A stretch of 13,318 nt of DNA from an uncultured Desulfomonile sp. (GTDB taxonomy: Bacteria; Desulfobacterota; Desulfomonilia; Desulfomonilales; Desulfomonilaceae). Below, piece by piece: positions 1 through 8,149 of the stretch; positions within the stretch are counted from its first letter, which is position 1, and the number at the start of each line of letters is the position of its first letter. The DNA is taken from positions 1 through 13,318 of the forward strand of contig CAIXMD010000567.1 of assembly GCA_903920415.1 (NCBI GenBank), read 5' to 3'. Below the pieces are notes generated by a model. It was given only the letters and a program-made list of their open reading frames with translations. It made no database searches and had not been told where the DNA came from. Both the position numbers and the translations under genes were made by a program.

Positions 1-498
1 GACGTTCCCTTCGGCGAGGAAGGCGAGATCGTGGTTTCTGGACCTCAAGTTATGATGGGCTACCTGAACAAACCTGATGATACCGCGTTGTCCCTGAAAG
101 AGCGCCACGGCGAAACTTGGCTTCATACTGGAGACATAGGACGTATGGATTCAGACGGGTTTCTTACCATCGTGGACCGTACCAAGGACATGCTCAACGT
201 GGGAGGGTACAAGGTATTCTCGCGTGAAATCGAGGATAAGCTCTACGAAAACCCTGCAATAGAATTCTGTGCAATTATAGGTGTTCCCAACCCAAAACGG
301 CCCGGAAGCGATTTAGTGAAACTGGTAATACAACCAAGCCCATATTTCAAGAATGTTAATCAAGAGCTATTGAAAGCTGAGATTTTGGCTTTTGCCCGTG
401 AGAATTTTGCTCCATACAAAGTCCCTAAGATAATCGAATTCGTAGAGAAGATTCCTTTGACCGCCGTGGGCAAGGTAGACAAGAAAGCATTGAAATAG
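1..498 (+). CDS. Acyl-CoA synthetase (AMP-forming), C-terminal part, gene cut by the window edge
   Basis: The reading frame is open from base 1 and gives 165 residues, the carboxy end of an adenylate-forming ligase that activates a carboxylic acid with ATP and transfers it to CoA. Seen in order: GEIVVSGPQVMMGYLNKP (about residues 8-25), the TGD motif at 43-45 followed by GRMDSDGFL (A7 type), the hinge motif DRTKDMLNVGGYKV (59-72, A8 type), and PLTAVGKVDKKAL near the end. In this family the lysine of the last motif (here K158) contacts the adenylate. These motifs mark the mobile C-terminal domain; the ATP-binding P-loop lies upstream of the window. The overall look is of the long- or medium-chain fatty acyl-CoA ligase group, but substrate cannot be read from this fragment, so no symbol is given. 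Stop is TAG at 496-498. mutS follows after 188 bases with no clear terminator between. Confidence 0.9.
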   Translation, partial: DVPFGEEGEIVVSGPQVMMGYLNKPDDTALSLKERHGETWLHTGDIGRMDSDGFLTIVDRTKDMLNVGGYKVFSREIEDKLYENPAIEFCAIIGVPNPKRPGSDLVKLVIQPSPYFKNVNQELLKAEILAFARENFAPYKVPKIIEFVEKIPLTAVGKVDKKALK

Positions 499-605
499 AA
501 GATGAGTCTCTTGACCAATCCTGCCGACAGGCATCATTTTGAAATGCCGCTAAACTGCGACTGGACTGAATATTCTCGCTGAACTGCTGGGCCGCTGAAG
601 AATTG

Positions 606-634
606 TTGGCTGGAAAAAGCTGACCATTTATAGC
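606..634 (+). promoter_or_regulatory. Weak candidate sigma70 promoter ahead of mutS
   Basis: TTGGCT (606-611) and TATAGC (629-634) each match four of six consensus bases and are 17 bases apart. A start of transcription near 641 would leave a leader of about 45 bases before the mutS ATG. The match is modest and could be chance; read-through from the acyl-CoA ligase gene is the alternative. Confidence 0.22.
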
Positions 635-686
635 CAGTGCCAAAATTAATGTCGCTAGAGAAGGAACTCGTGCTGTTCCAGAGACA

Positions 687-3347
687 ATGACGGCAATGCG
701 ATCACTTGGAGAAACGACAAACGATTTCAGTAATCTTACCCCCATGATGCGCCAGTATCGTGAGAACAAAGAGCGTCACCCTGACGCAATCCTCCTCTTC
801 CGAATGGGCGACTTTTACGAGATGTTTTTCGAGGATGCGGTGAAAGCATCTCGGATTCTGGACATCGCACTGACCACAAGAGACAAGAATAAGGATAATA
901 GTGTTCCCATGTGCGGCTTTCCTCACCATGCGTCTGCCGGGTACATCTCCCGGTTACTTTCAGCAGGCGAGCGGGTAGCTGTTTGCGACCAGATCGAAGA
1001 TCCTCGAGAAGCCAAGGGAATTGTGCGCCGGGAAGTCACACGAGTACTTACACCTGGTCTCACTGAAGAATCAGGCACACTAAAAGTAGACGAAAATCAT
1101 TTTGTGGCAGCACTTGCCATGAGGGGAAACCAGATAGGGATAGCTTCGTTCGACCTTTCTACCGGTTATTTTCAGGTTACCGAAACATCGCAGACTTCTT
1201 TGGCTTCACAGGAATTGCGCCGTGTCGACCCGAAGGAGGTATTGGTCCCTGAGCACATTTCTGGAGGGCACGAACTCCGAAGCATTCTGGATCCCTCATT
1301 CTATGTTCATCCTGTGGAAGATTGGATGTCCGATCTCCGTAGTTGTTCCGAGGTGTTAAAAGAATTATACGGAGTGCAAAACCTCGAAGGATTCGGGCTC
1401 ACGGACAATTCCATCCTCACCGCGGCCGCTGGGATCATAGTAGGTTATATTAGGCAAACCAGGCCCGATACTCCTGTGCACATCAAGCCTCTTCGTGTCT
1501 ACCACCTCGGCAACTACATGGTCCTCGATCACTCCACTCTCAGAAATCTCGAAATTTTCAAGAACATCAGGGACGGCACTTCCGTGGGAACTCTTATCCG
1601 TCTTATGGATAGGACGAGAACTCCTATGGGCGCACGCTTGATCAGGCAATGGATTGCTTATCCACTTCTCGACCCCCAGGAAATTCGGTATCGGAGCGAG
1701 ACCGTAGAAGGGCTTTTCCGAAACACCATACTAAGGGAGGATATGGGAGATATCCTGCGAGATATCGGGGATATGGAAAGGATTGCGGGAAAGATATCCC
1801 TCAAGAGCGCTAACCCTCGGGATCTGGTCCAACTTAGAGAATCGGCCGAAAAAATACCGCAGCTCATCGATCTTCTGAATAGCCTGGATACAGCAATGGC
1901 TGTCAAGATGAGAGAAATGGACGACCTGTCGTACGTAGCCCATGCCATTGCCACTGTGCTGGTAGATTCGCCACCGGCAAACCCCAGAGACGGAGGAATT
2001 ATCAGGGAAGGGTACAGCGAAGAACTGGATGAACTCCGCTCAATAAGCCGGCATGGCAAAGAATGGATTGCCGGGATCGAAGCTGATGAGAGGGTAAAAA
2101 CAGGTATCCCAAATCTTAGAGTCGGCTATAACAAGGTATTCGGTTACTTCATAGAGGTCACGAAAAGCCACCAGGCCAAGATTCCCCCCAACTATGTTCG
2201 CAAGCAAACATTGGTGAACGCTGAACGCTACATAACAGAAGATCTCAAGGAATACGAACTCAAGGTTCTTAACGCACAAGATAGGATTTTGGAACTGGAG
2301 GAGCAAATTTTCAACCTCCTTAGGATGAAACTGCTCGAGGTCATTTCTCGCATTCAGGATACCGCTTCGTCGATCGCAACCTTGGATGTGTCACTGTCAC
2401 TGGCCGAGGTAGCGGTGTCCCGAGGTTATGTTCGTCCAGAAATTCACGATGGAGATGAAATCCGCATAGGAGAGGGGCGCCATCCTGTTGTGGAAGAATT
2501 TGAGCAGCGGGAAACGTACGTGCCGAACAATGTTTTACTGAATCTAACATCCGATCAAATCCTCATTATCACTGGACCCAACATGGCGGGAAAGTCCACG
2601 TACATGCGCCAGACCGCACTTATTGTGCTTATGGCTCAGATGGGAAGTTTCGTGCCCGCCAAAGAAGCCTATGTGGGTATTGTCGACCGGATATTCACAA
2701 GGATAGGCGCAGCAGATTACCTGGCTTTCGGCCAATCAACATTTATGGTGGAGATGAACGAGACGGCTGACATTCTCCACAATGCTTCAAACAGGTCGCT
2801 GGTATTACTAGATGAAATAGGACGAGGAACCAGCACTTTCGACGGGCTGTCAATCGCTTGGGCTGTCACCGAATATCTGCACGACAGGCCTGACGGAGGG
2901 CCAAGGACCCTTTTCGCAACACACTACCACGAGCTGGTGGACATCGCTTTGATCAAAGAAAGGGTCAGAAACTTCAGTATCGCCGTGAGAGAATGGAAAG
3001 ATGGAATTGTTTTTCTTAGAAAGATAGTCCCCGGTGGTTCCAGCCGTTCATACGGCATCCAGGTTGCACGCCTGGCCGGGATTCCCGATCCTGTAGTTGC
3101 CAGGGCACGAGAGATACTTGGCAACCTTGAAAAAAAAGAGATCGATCCTGCCGGAGAGCCACGAATTTCCCGGCCTCGCAACCCGAAGAAGAAAAAGGCT
3201 ACCGATAATCCACATCAAGCCGAACTTTTTGGATATCCAGCCGATGAGCTATTCAAAAATCTAGATCAAACCGATCCCAACACGCTCACACCACTGGAGG
3301 CTCTTAATTTGCTGGTGGAATGGAAACGCAGCTATTCCGGAGGATAG
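687..3347 (+). CDS. mutS: DNA mismatch repair protein MutS
   Basis: An 886-residue MutS, slightly longer than the 853 of E. coli. MutS finds mispaired and small looped bases after replication and, in its ATP state, recruits MutL. The amino-terminal mismatch-reading domain carries GDFYEMF at 41-47, with F43 and E45 as the F-x-E pair that stacks on and contacts the mispaired base. The connector, lever and clamp regions follow. The ATPase domain has the P-loop GPNMAGKST at 630-638, Walker B LVLLDE ending at D709-E710, the signature GRGTSTFDG at 712-720 and the switch histidine in ATHYHEL. The carboxy end LTPLEALNLLVEWK is the usual small helical tail. All key residues are intact, so it should be functional; mutL is not in the window. 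The ATG at 687 is the first in-frame ATG after a stop at 621-623; the ATG at 696 is the alternative. No well-spaced Shine-Dalgarno precedes either; AAGGA at 661-665 is too distant. Confidence 0.98.
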   Translation: MTAMRSLGETTNDFSNLTPMMRQYRENKERHPDAILLFRMGDFYEMFFEDAVKASRILDIALTTRDKNKDNSVPMCGFPHHASAGYISRLLSAGERVAVCDQIEDPREAKGIVRREVTRVLTPGLTEESGTLKVDENHFVAALAMRGNQIGIASFDLSTGYFQVTETSQTSLASQELRRVDPKEVLVPEHISGGHELRSILDPSFYVHPVEDWMSDLRSCSEVLKELYGVQNLEGFGLTDNSILTAAAGIIVGYIRQTRPDTPVHIKPLRVYHLGNYMVLDHSTLRNLEIFKNIRDGTSVGTLIRLMDRTRTPMGARLIRQWIAYPLLDPQEIRYRSETVEGLFRNTILREDMGDILRDIGDMERIAGKISLKSANPRDLVQLRESAEKIPQLIDLLNSLDTAMAVKMREMDDLSYVAHAIATVLVDSPPANPRDGGIIREGYSEELDELRSISRHGKEWIAGIEADERVKTGIPNLRVGYNKVFGYFIEVTKSHQAKIPPNYVRKQTLVNAERYITEDLKEYELKVLNAQDRILELEEQIFNLLRMKLLEVISRIQDTASSIATLDVSLSLAEVAVSRGYVRPEIHDGDEIRIGEGRHPVVEEFEQRETYVPNNVLLNLTSDQILIITGPNMAGKSTYMRQTALIVLMAQMGSFVPAKEAYVGIVDRIFTRIGAADYLAFGQSTFMVEMNETADILHNASNRSLVLLDEIGRGTSTFDGLSIAWAVTEYLHDRPDGGPRTLFATHYHELVDIALIKERVRNFSIAVREWKDGIVFLRKIVPGGSSRSYGIQVARLAGIPDPVVARAREILGNLEKKEIDPAGEPRISRPRNPKKKKATDNPHQAELFGYPADELFKNLDQTDPNTLTPLEALNLLVEWKRSYSGG

Positions 3348-3383
3348 ATATAACTTAACTTATTATATATTGCACCTATAGTA

Positions 3384-3413
3384 TTGACATTTATATTGAT
3401 TAGTTACTACAAA
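3384..3413 (+). promoter_or_regulatory. Candidate sigma70 promoter for the exported protein gene
   Basis: A perfect TTGACA (3384-3389) is followed after 18 bases by TACAAA (3408-3413, four of six matches), inside a strongly AT-rich stretch that starts right after mutS. An overlapping alternative pairs TTGATT (3396-3401) with GATAAT (3417-3422) at 15 bases. Either would start transcription 15-30 bases ahead of the ATG at 3450, so the downstream gene is probably its own transcription unit. Confidence 0.5.
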
Positions 3414-3449
3414 ACTGATAATGTCAGGCTGTCCGAAGGAGAGCCCTAC

Positions 3450-4421
3450 ATGATTCGACGGCTGTCACCTTTCATAGCGGCGGGTCTTATCACTGTGATC
3501 GCAAGTCTTCCAGGATCTGGTTATGTGGCCTACGAGACGCATGTTAACTTCTTGCAGACAGTGACCAAAGACATTCTGAAACTTATGCCCAGAGCCATGG
3601 GCTCCTATATTTTTCAGAGTCGTTACGACTTCATGCGCGGCATGACTTTTATGACTCGAAACATCCAATTCAGCCCGCGCAAGCTCAAAGACCTTGAAGA
3701 AATCCGAAGAGAAGCCTACGAGCGATTGATGCGCGACATTCCCTATTGCGTGGAAGCCTTTAAAGGCGGGGAAATAAAGTTGGATACTTCCGCATCCAAC
3801 CTTGCCGGACGACTTGGTATGATTGCTTATTCGATCATTCTTCTTAAGATGCCGGATTTCCCGGACCAAACATATCTCCAAAAGTTCAGCATGATTCTCG
3901 ACGAACTCGTGGCGGAAAATGGAGTTGAGATTCGTTTATTCTATGATGGATATGGAGATTTCAATTCGCTGGGCGAACTAATGGAGAGGTTCAGGCCCGA
4001 ATTCACTCCAACATTTAAGCATGTTCGTTCCAACGTACAGACGAGACGCACTCCTGATAAATTGAAACCTGCGGAAAAGCTTGCCCCTGAGGATTCTGTT
4101 GATGAAGACTATATTGCGATTATGAGAGATGATGTCTATGCGATGTTCCGCGCTCCTGCGAAGCTAAAGACAAACATGCAGTTGACCGACGCAGACATCA
4201 ACATGATCTACAACGCGATGATCAATGATATTCTCGACGCATTTGTCTATATATGGAAATGTTCCGGGATGGATCTTGCGCACCCTTCGTACGCCGCTCC
4301 TCCAGGAACGGTCATCAAAAGGGCTGACAGGCGCAGTATGCTTTCCGGCGGCGGTTCTACGACCCCGGCGGAGGCACGGCTTCCCCTGGGCTCCGGAGAA
4401 AAGGCAGGCTTGAGGCAGTGA
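3450..4421 (+). CDS. Uncharacterised exported protein
   Basis: I do not recognise this 323-residue protein with confidence. The ATG at 3450 is chosen because AAGGAG (3436-3441) sits 8 bases ahead of it; the in-frame TTG at 3384 lies inside a promoter -35 box and has no such site. The start MIRRLSPFIAAGLITVIASL is a Sec-type signal peptide: basic end, hydrophobic core, probable signal peptidase I cleavage around residues 22-27, and no lipobox cysteine. The mature part looks mostly helical. Conspicuous stretches are ETHVNFLQTVTKDILKLMP (29-47), ASNLAGRLGMIAYSIILL (115-132) and IYNAMINDILDAFVYIWKCS (253-272). Residues 192-220 are a charged linker and the last 40 residues are rich in Gly, Ser and Pro. 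The order of the helical blocks recalls zinc-dependent phospholipase C-like exported proteins, but the expected His and Asp metal ligands are not evident, so no function is assigned. It converges with xerD, with 96 bases between the stops. Confidence 0.85.
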   Translation: MIRRLSPFIAAGLITVIASLPGSGYVAYETHVNFLQTVTKDILKLMPRAMGSYIFQSRYDFMRGMTFMTRNIQFSPRKLKDLEEIRREAYERLMRDIPYCVEAFKGGEIKLDTSASNLAGRLGMIAYSIILLKMPDFPDQTYLQKFSMILDELVAENGVEIRLFYDGYGDFNSLGELMERFRPEFTPTFKHVRSNVQTRRTPDKLKPAEKLAPEDSVDEDYIAIMRDDVYAMFRAPAKLKTNMQLTDADINMIYNAMINDILDAFVYIWKCSGMDLAHPSYAAPPGTVIKRADRRSMLSGGGSTTPAEARLPLGSGEKAGLRQ

Positions 4422-4517
4422 AAGAATAATCTTTTCCTCGGCACTTTGGGCGGCAAGTTCCGGATGCCTCGGAAGTTACTCTCAGTTTTCACGTTTAAAT
4501 TCCTCGGCCCAATAGAT

Positions 4518-5438
4518 CTATCCTCTCGGATGACAAGAAGCGTGCAATTTCTTCAGGCGGTGCTGAGCGACATGGGTGTAAATTTCAGTGGTCGCTATAT
4601 CTGCATGACCGAGCATAATCTGGACCGAGCGAAGATCGGCACTGTTTTGGACCAAATGAGTTGCAAAGGAGTGCCTAAGCGTGTGAGGAGAGATCTCCTT
4701 GCTTATTGCGGCACGCCTGGCGGTTTTTTTGACGATTTTCCAGAAAGCTTGACGGGTCATGGGCTTGCCTAAACGAGTCACGAAAAGGGCTTCACAGCGT
4801 CTTGAACCTAATAGCCGTGGACGTACCTTTTCCAGATAGCTCATCAGCGCCCTTGAGCAAGGAATGCCAATGGGCACGACCCTTTCCTTAGAGCCTTTCC
4901 CCATGACTGTGACACATCCAATCTCGAGGTCAACTCGATACAAATCCAGGCCGACAAGTTCCGTGACTCTCACTCCGGTGGCATAGCACAACTCCAACAT
5001 GGCGTTGTCTCGTCGACCCTCAAGTGAGGCTGGATCAGTTGAAGCCAGGAGTCGCTCCACCTCCTCGGGCTGCAAATATTCCGGAATGCGTTTCGGGAAA
5101 CGTGGCGAATCAATTTGGTCAGAGGGATTTTCGCGGACCTCGCTACGTTCTATAAGGAAGCGGAAAAAACTCTTAATGCAAGAGATCTTACGGGCTCTGG
5201 TTCTGGGGCTCAATCCCTGACGGGCCAGAAGTGCCAGGAAAACGAGTATGTCTTCGCGTCCCAACTGTTTCACCGTTCTAACTTTCCGGCCTGAAGCAAA
5301 TCGTGAAAATCCTCTCATGTCCGATGCGTAGGATTCCACTGTTAAGCGAGCAAGACCCCTGTCAATGATGAGGTGGTCCAGATAGCCCGCTATTGCCAGA
5401 TCAATTTCGGTGAGCGAGGGTTGATTCATATTTTTCAA
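4518..5438 (-). CDS. xerD: Site-specific tyrosine recombinase, XerD type
   Basis: A 306-residue Xer recombinase, the size expected for XerC or XerD, which resolve chromosome dimers at dif sites during division. Residues 12-95 form the SAM-like core-binding domain. The catalytic domain has all six expected residues: R157 (ATGVR), K181 (MGKGSK), H252 and R255 (PHTLRHSFATHL), H278 (MLGHAD) and the nucleophile Y287 (TTEIYTHV). The end THVAQHRLKKLHASCHPRG resembles the XerD tail more than that of XerC, so the XerD name is an inference of moderate strength. The start is taken as TTG at 5438 because GAGGG (5445-5449) lies 6 bases upstream; the ATG at 5429 is 15 bases from it. It is the last gene of the minus-strand run, 41 bases after glnD. 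A hairpin in that gap covers its ribosome binding site. Confidence 0.93.
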   Translation of the reverse strand: MKNMNQPSLTEIDLAIAGYLDHLIIDRGLARLTVESYASDMRGFSRFASGRKVRTVKQLGREDILVFLALLARQGLSPRTRARKISCIKSFFRFLIERSEVRENPSDQIDSPRFPKRIPEYLQPEEVERLLASTDPASLEGRRDNAMLELCYATGVRVTELVGLDLYRVDLEIGCVTVMGKGSKERVVPIGIPCSRALMSYLEKVRPRLLGSRRCEALFVTRLGKPMTRQAFWKIVKKTARRAAISKEISPHTLRHSFATHLVQNSADLRSVQIMLGHADIATTEIYTHVAQHRLKKLHASCHPRG

Positions 5439-5444
5439 CGAAAT

Positions 5445-5474
5445 CCCTCACGGCCACTGTTGAGGGGTCTTTTT
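5445..5474 (-). promoter_or_regulatory. Hairpin between glnD and xerD covering the xerD ribosome binding site
   Basis: On the plus strand CCCTCA (5445-5450) and TGAGGG (5461-5466) form a perfect 6-base-pair inverted repeat with a 10-base loop. In the minus-strand messenger the 3' arm contains the GAGGG taken as the xerD Shine-Dalgarno. Read on the plus strand, the same stem is followed by five T (5470-5474), which resembles an intrinsic terminator facing antisense transcription. The repeat is seen directly; either role is inference. Confidence 0.4.
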
Positions 5475-5479
5475 CCTGA

Positions 5480-8149
5480 TCATTGAGCAGCCTCTTTGCG
5501 CTGGCTGAAATGGGCGTCCTCCATAGCAGCCAGATGATCGTGAAGACTGACTTTAATGCTGCTCAGGCGGTTGAAATCAGTAATTTTGCTTCCGTGTTCG
5601 TCATGGACATAAAAAATATCTGCGACCTGGTCAATTTCAGTAGTTATCTTGGTCAAGATTATATCCAACCCGAGCGAGAAGAGACGGCGGGTGATGTCGT
5701 ATAACAGGCCGGTCCTATCATGGGCGTAAACCTCTATGATGGTTGCCCTATCCGAAGCAGCATTATCTATCTCGATCTTCAATGGGAAGCGAGGCTTGAA
5801 TGTACCTCCAATGAATCGCCTGAATTGCCTCCTGGCAGCTATGAGTTCATCAACGTCAGCCTCACCTTTTATAACTGCTTGAAAATCTTGAATGAAATGC
5901 TCCCAACGGTTCGGATCATCAAGAGGTCCCTCAGGTATGTCGTTGACGTGAAAAGTTCCCACGGCGTCATCCCCGATCGTGTGGCTCCAGGCGCTAAGAA
6001 TGTTGATTCTATTGGCCGAAAGACTGCCTGCGATTCTGAAGAAAAGCCCGGGTCTATCGCGAGTGATCAGCGTAATCGAGCTATAACCCGGCCGCCGGTG
6101 GTCAACTTTTCTGGATATCACGTCTCCAAACTCAAGATGAGTCTGCCCGTGGTCTTTAAGATAGGACCGTAAATCGGTGTAATGCTCGGCAATGACTCCA
6201 GGGTAGAAGTCCATGAAATACCTTGATCCTGCTGCAGAGAGATATCGTTCCAACTCGAGTCCCCGGTGTTCCAGGGGCACAAGCTCCATCACTACAACCT
6301 TGATCTGGTTTAGCCATTCGGCAAGATCCTCACCTTCGAGTCCTTCGCCCTCGATGATGTCAAGCGTTCTGTAATAAAGCTCTTCCAGGAGCATTCTTCT
6401 CCAGGAGCTAAAAGCTGTGGTTCCTACCGCCCTGAGATCCGCGTGGGTAAGCAGCATCAGCAAGTCCAATCGATGCTTGTGCATGACGTTTTCGGCAAAT
6501 CGATTGAGCATTGCCTGATCATGAAGATCCTTCTTGAAAGCCAGATGAGTCATCGCCAGGTGATTACGAATCAAGAAACAGACCTCATCTATGCTTTCAG
6601 GAGGCAACCCGAGTCGCTGCAAAATGGGGAGAGCCATCTGTTCTCCACGAACTTCGTGGCCTGCTCCCCGCCCTTTGGCTATGTCGTGAAAAAGACCGGC
6701 CAGATAAAGAACTTCCGGATTTTTGAGCCGTAAAAAAATCGTTTTCAGCAGTATATCGTCAGGGTCACCGTCGGAGCGTGCGAAAGAGTCGATATTTTCC
6801 AGTACGGCTATAGTATGGAGATCAACCGTGTACTGATGGTATACGTCGTGCTGCGGCAAAAAACGGATCAAAGCAAATTCCGTGATAAAACGTTCCAAAA
6901 ATCCAATCTTCATCATTGCGTTCAAGGTTTGCGCAATTGAGCCCTTTGTCTTGAAAATGTTGAGAAACAGTCTATTAGGCTCAGCATCATTCAGAAAACG
7001 TTCATCGATAAGATCCAGTCGAATTCGGATCAGATCCACCAACCTGATGTCCAAATCGCATCCCGTCTCGGCGATTTTTTGGAATGCATGGAGCATATCT
7101 TTGGCATCTAGAGCGAATGTTTGGGGATTAAAATGGTTGATTCCTCCGGATCCTATATAAAAGGATTGGTCCAGCATAAGCCTTTTGATTTCTGTAGCAA
7201 TCTTTGGCCTAAGGAACAGCCGGGCCTTCGCCCGTATTCGCCGACCAAAAAAGTCCAGGATAGAAGCGTGGCGGTAATATTCTCTCATAAAACTTTCTAC
7301 CCCACGACGTTGCGAAGTATCTCGAAAACCCATTTGTTCAGCCAGAATCAACTGCGCGTCAAATTTCAACCGGTCATCACGTCGGCCGGCAAGAAAATGC
7401 AGCCCTGCACGGACATCAGCAAGAAATTTCATTGCCTCCCGGACTTCAGCCACCGCTGTACTGCCGCAAGCTCCTGTTATGGGTAGATCATCAAGGCTCT
7501 GACAGCCAAAAATTATACGAACCAGCCAAGCTGTCAATTGAATGTACCGCAATGAACCCGGCCCCTCTTTAAGATGCGGCTCAAGGAAGTAGATCGTATG
7601 CCCGAACTTTTCGGAAGACTTGAGTATTTCAGCCTCGATTCGTAAATAAAGATCCAGGGGGTCTGTTTCCCGAATCAGACGCTTTCTCTGTATGACGAGT
7701 TCACGGCAGAGACTCTCCGTACCCCATACCGGCCTTATATCCATAAGAGACGTAAGTACCGCCAGATCCTTGTCCGCTTCCTCTCGGCACTCTTGCACTG
7801 TTCGCACCGAATGGCCAAGCTCCACCTTGGAGTCCCACAGCAGATAGAGGATGCTGCGAATGCCTCTGTAAATTCCCTCCGGAGCATTCTCAGGTCTCAG
7901 AAAGAGTATATCTATGTCTGAATAAGGGCTCATCTCCTTTCTGCCGTACCCGCCCAATCCTAGTATCGCGATGCTGTCCTTCCAATGTCCGAGAAAGTTA
8001 TCCGCAAGCTGTCCGAGCACGTTGTCGTAAACCTGATGCATCTGGAAATTTTTGAAATCCGACTCTCCTTCGGATCGATGCGTCTCTATTCCCTCTCGGA
8101 TCCTTTGGATCTGGGCTGAACGGTCGTGGTCGGAAAATATAAATCGCAT
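5480..8149 (-). CDS. glnD: Bifunctional PII uridylyltransferase/uridylyl-removing enzyme GlnD
   Basis: An 889-residue GlnD, close to the E. coli length of 890. GlnD is the cytosolic glutamine sensor: at low glutamine it uridylylates PII, at high glutamine it removes UMP, and so sets glutamine synthetase and nitrogen gene activity. Domains in order: nucleotidyltransferase with LGLGGYGR at 63-70 and PYSDIDILFL at 75-84 (D78 and D80 as the metal-binding pair); the central segment with KEGPGSLRY at 194-202; the HD hydrolase domain with LFHDIAKGRGAGH at 486-498 (H488, D489); then two ACT domains, ITLITRDRPGLFFRIAG about 692-708 and IIEVYAHDRTGLLYDITRRL about 804-823, which bind glutamine in this family. 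Both activities look intact. The ATG at 8149 has AGGGGA (8160-8165) 10 bases upstream and lies 64 bases inside the end of the amidase gene, suggesting translational coupling. The next in-frame ATG (8041) lacks a well-spaced site. Confidence 0.97.
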   Translation of the reverse strand: MRFIFSDHDRSAQIQRIREGIETHRSEGESDFKNFQMHQVYDNVLGQLADNFLGHWKDSIAILGLGGYGRKEMSPYSDIDILFLRPENAPEGIYRGIRSILYLLWDSKVELGHSVRTVQECREEADKDLAVLTSLMDIRPVWGTESLCRELVIQRKRLIRETDPLDLYLRIEAEILKSSEKFGHTIYFLEPHLKEGPGSLRYIQLTAWLVRIIFGCQSLDDLPITGACGSTAVAEVREAMKFLADVRAGLHFLAGRRDDRLKFDAQLILAEQMGFRDTSQRRGVESFMREYYRHASILDFFGRRIRAKARLFLRPKIATEIKRLMLDQSFYIGSGGINHFNPQTFALDAKDMLHAFQKIAETGCDLDIRLVDLIRIRLDLIDERFLNDAEPNRLFLNIFKTKGSIAQTLNAMMKIGFLERFITEFALIRFLPQHDVYHQYTVDLHTIAVLENIDSFARSDGDPDDILLKTIFLRLKNPEVLYLAGLFHDIAKGRGAGHEVRGEQMALPILQRLGLPPESIDEVCFLIRNHLAMTHLAFKKDLHDQAMLNRFAENVMHKHRLDLLMLLTHADLRAVGTTAFSSWRRMLLEELYYRTLDIIEGEGLEGEDLAEWLNQIKVVVMELVPLEHRGLELERYLSAAGSRYFMDFYPGVIAEHYTDLRSYLKDHGQTHLEFGDVISRKVDHRRPGYSSITLITRDRPGLFFRIAGSLSANRINILSAWSHTIGDDAVGTFHVNDIPEGPLDDPNRWEHFIQDFQAVIKGEADVDELIAARRQFRRFIGGTFKPRFPLKIEIDNAASDRATIIEVYAHDRTGLLYDITRRLFSLGLDIILTKITTEIDQVADIFYVHDEHGSKITDFNRLSSIKVSLHDHLAAMEDAHFSQRKEAAQ

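Noticed and set aside
529..548. Small inverted repeat GGCAT/ATGCC after the acyl-CoA ligase gene, considered as a terminator
   Set aside because: It has only five pairs, a loop of about nine bases, and no T tract follows.
425..769. 114-codon minus-strand open frame across the ligase-mutS gap
   Set aside because: It overlaps the 3' end of the ligase and the 5' end of mutS antisense and has no recognisable protein pattern.
3353..3380. AT-rich dif-like sequence near the xer gene (ACTTAACTTAT resembling a XerD arm)
   Set aside because: The left arm matches 8 of 11 bases of the E. coli XerD half-site, but the right arm does not fit the 11-6-11 layout, and this AT-rich stretch is better read as a promoter region.
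3756..3767. 12-base palindrome GCCTTTAAAGGC
   Set aside because: It lies within the coding sequence of the exported protein, occurs once, and is expected by chance at this scale.
4455..4477. Imperfect hairpin between the convergent exported-protein gene and xerD, considered as a terminator
   Set aside because: The stem has an internal mismatch, only about seven pairs, and no T tract on either strand.
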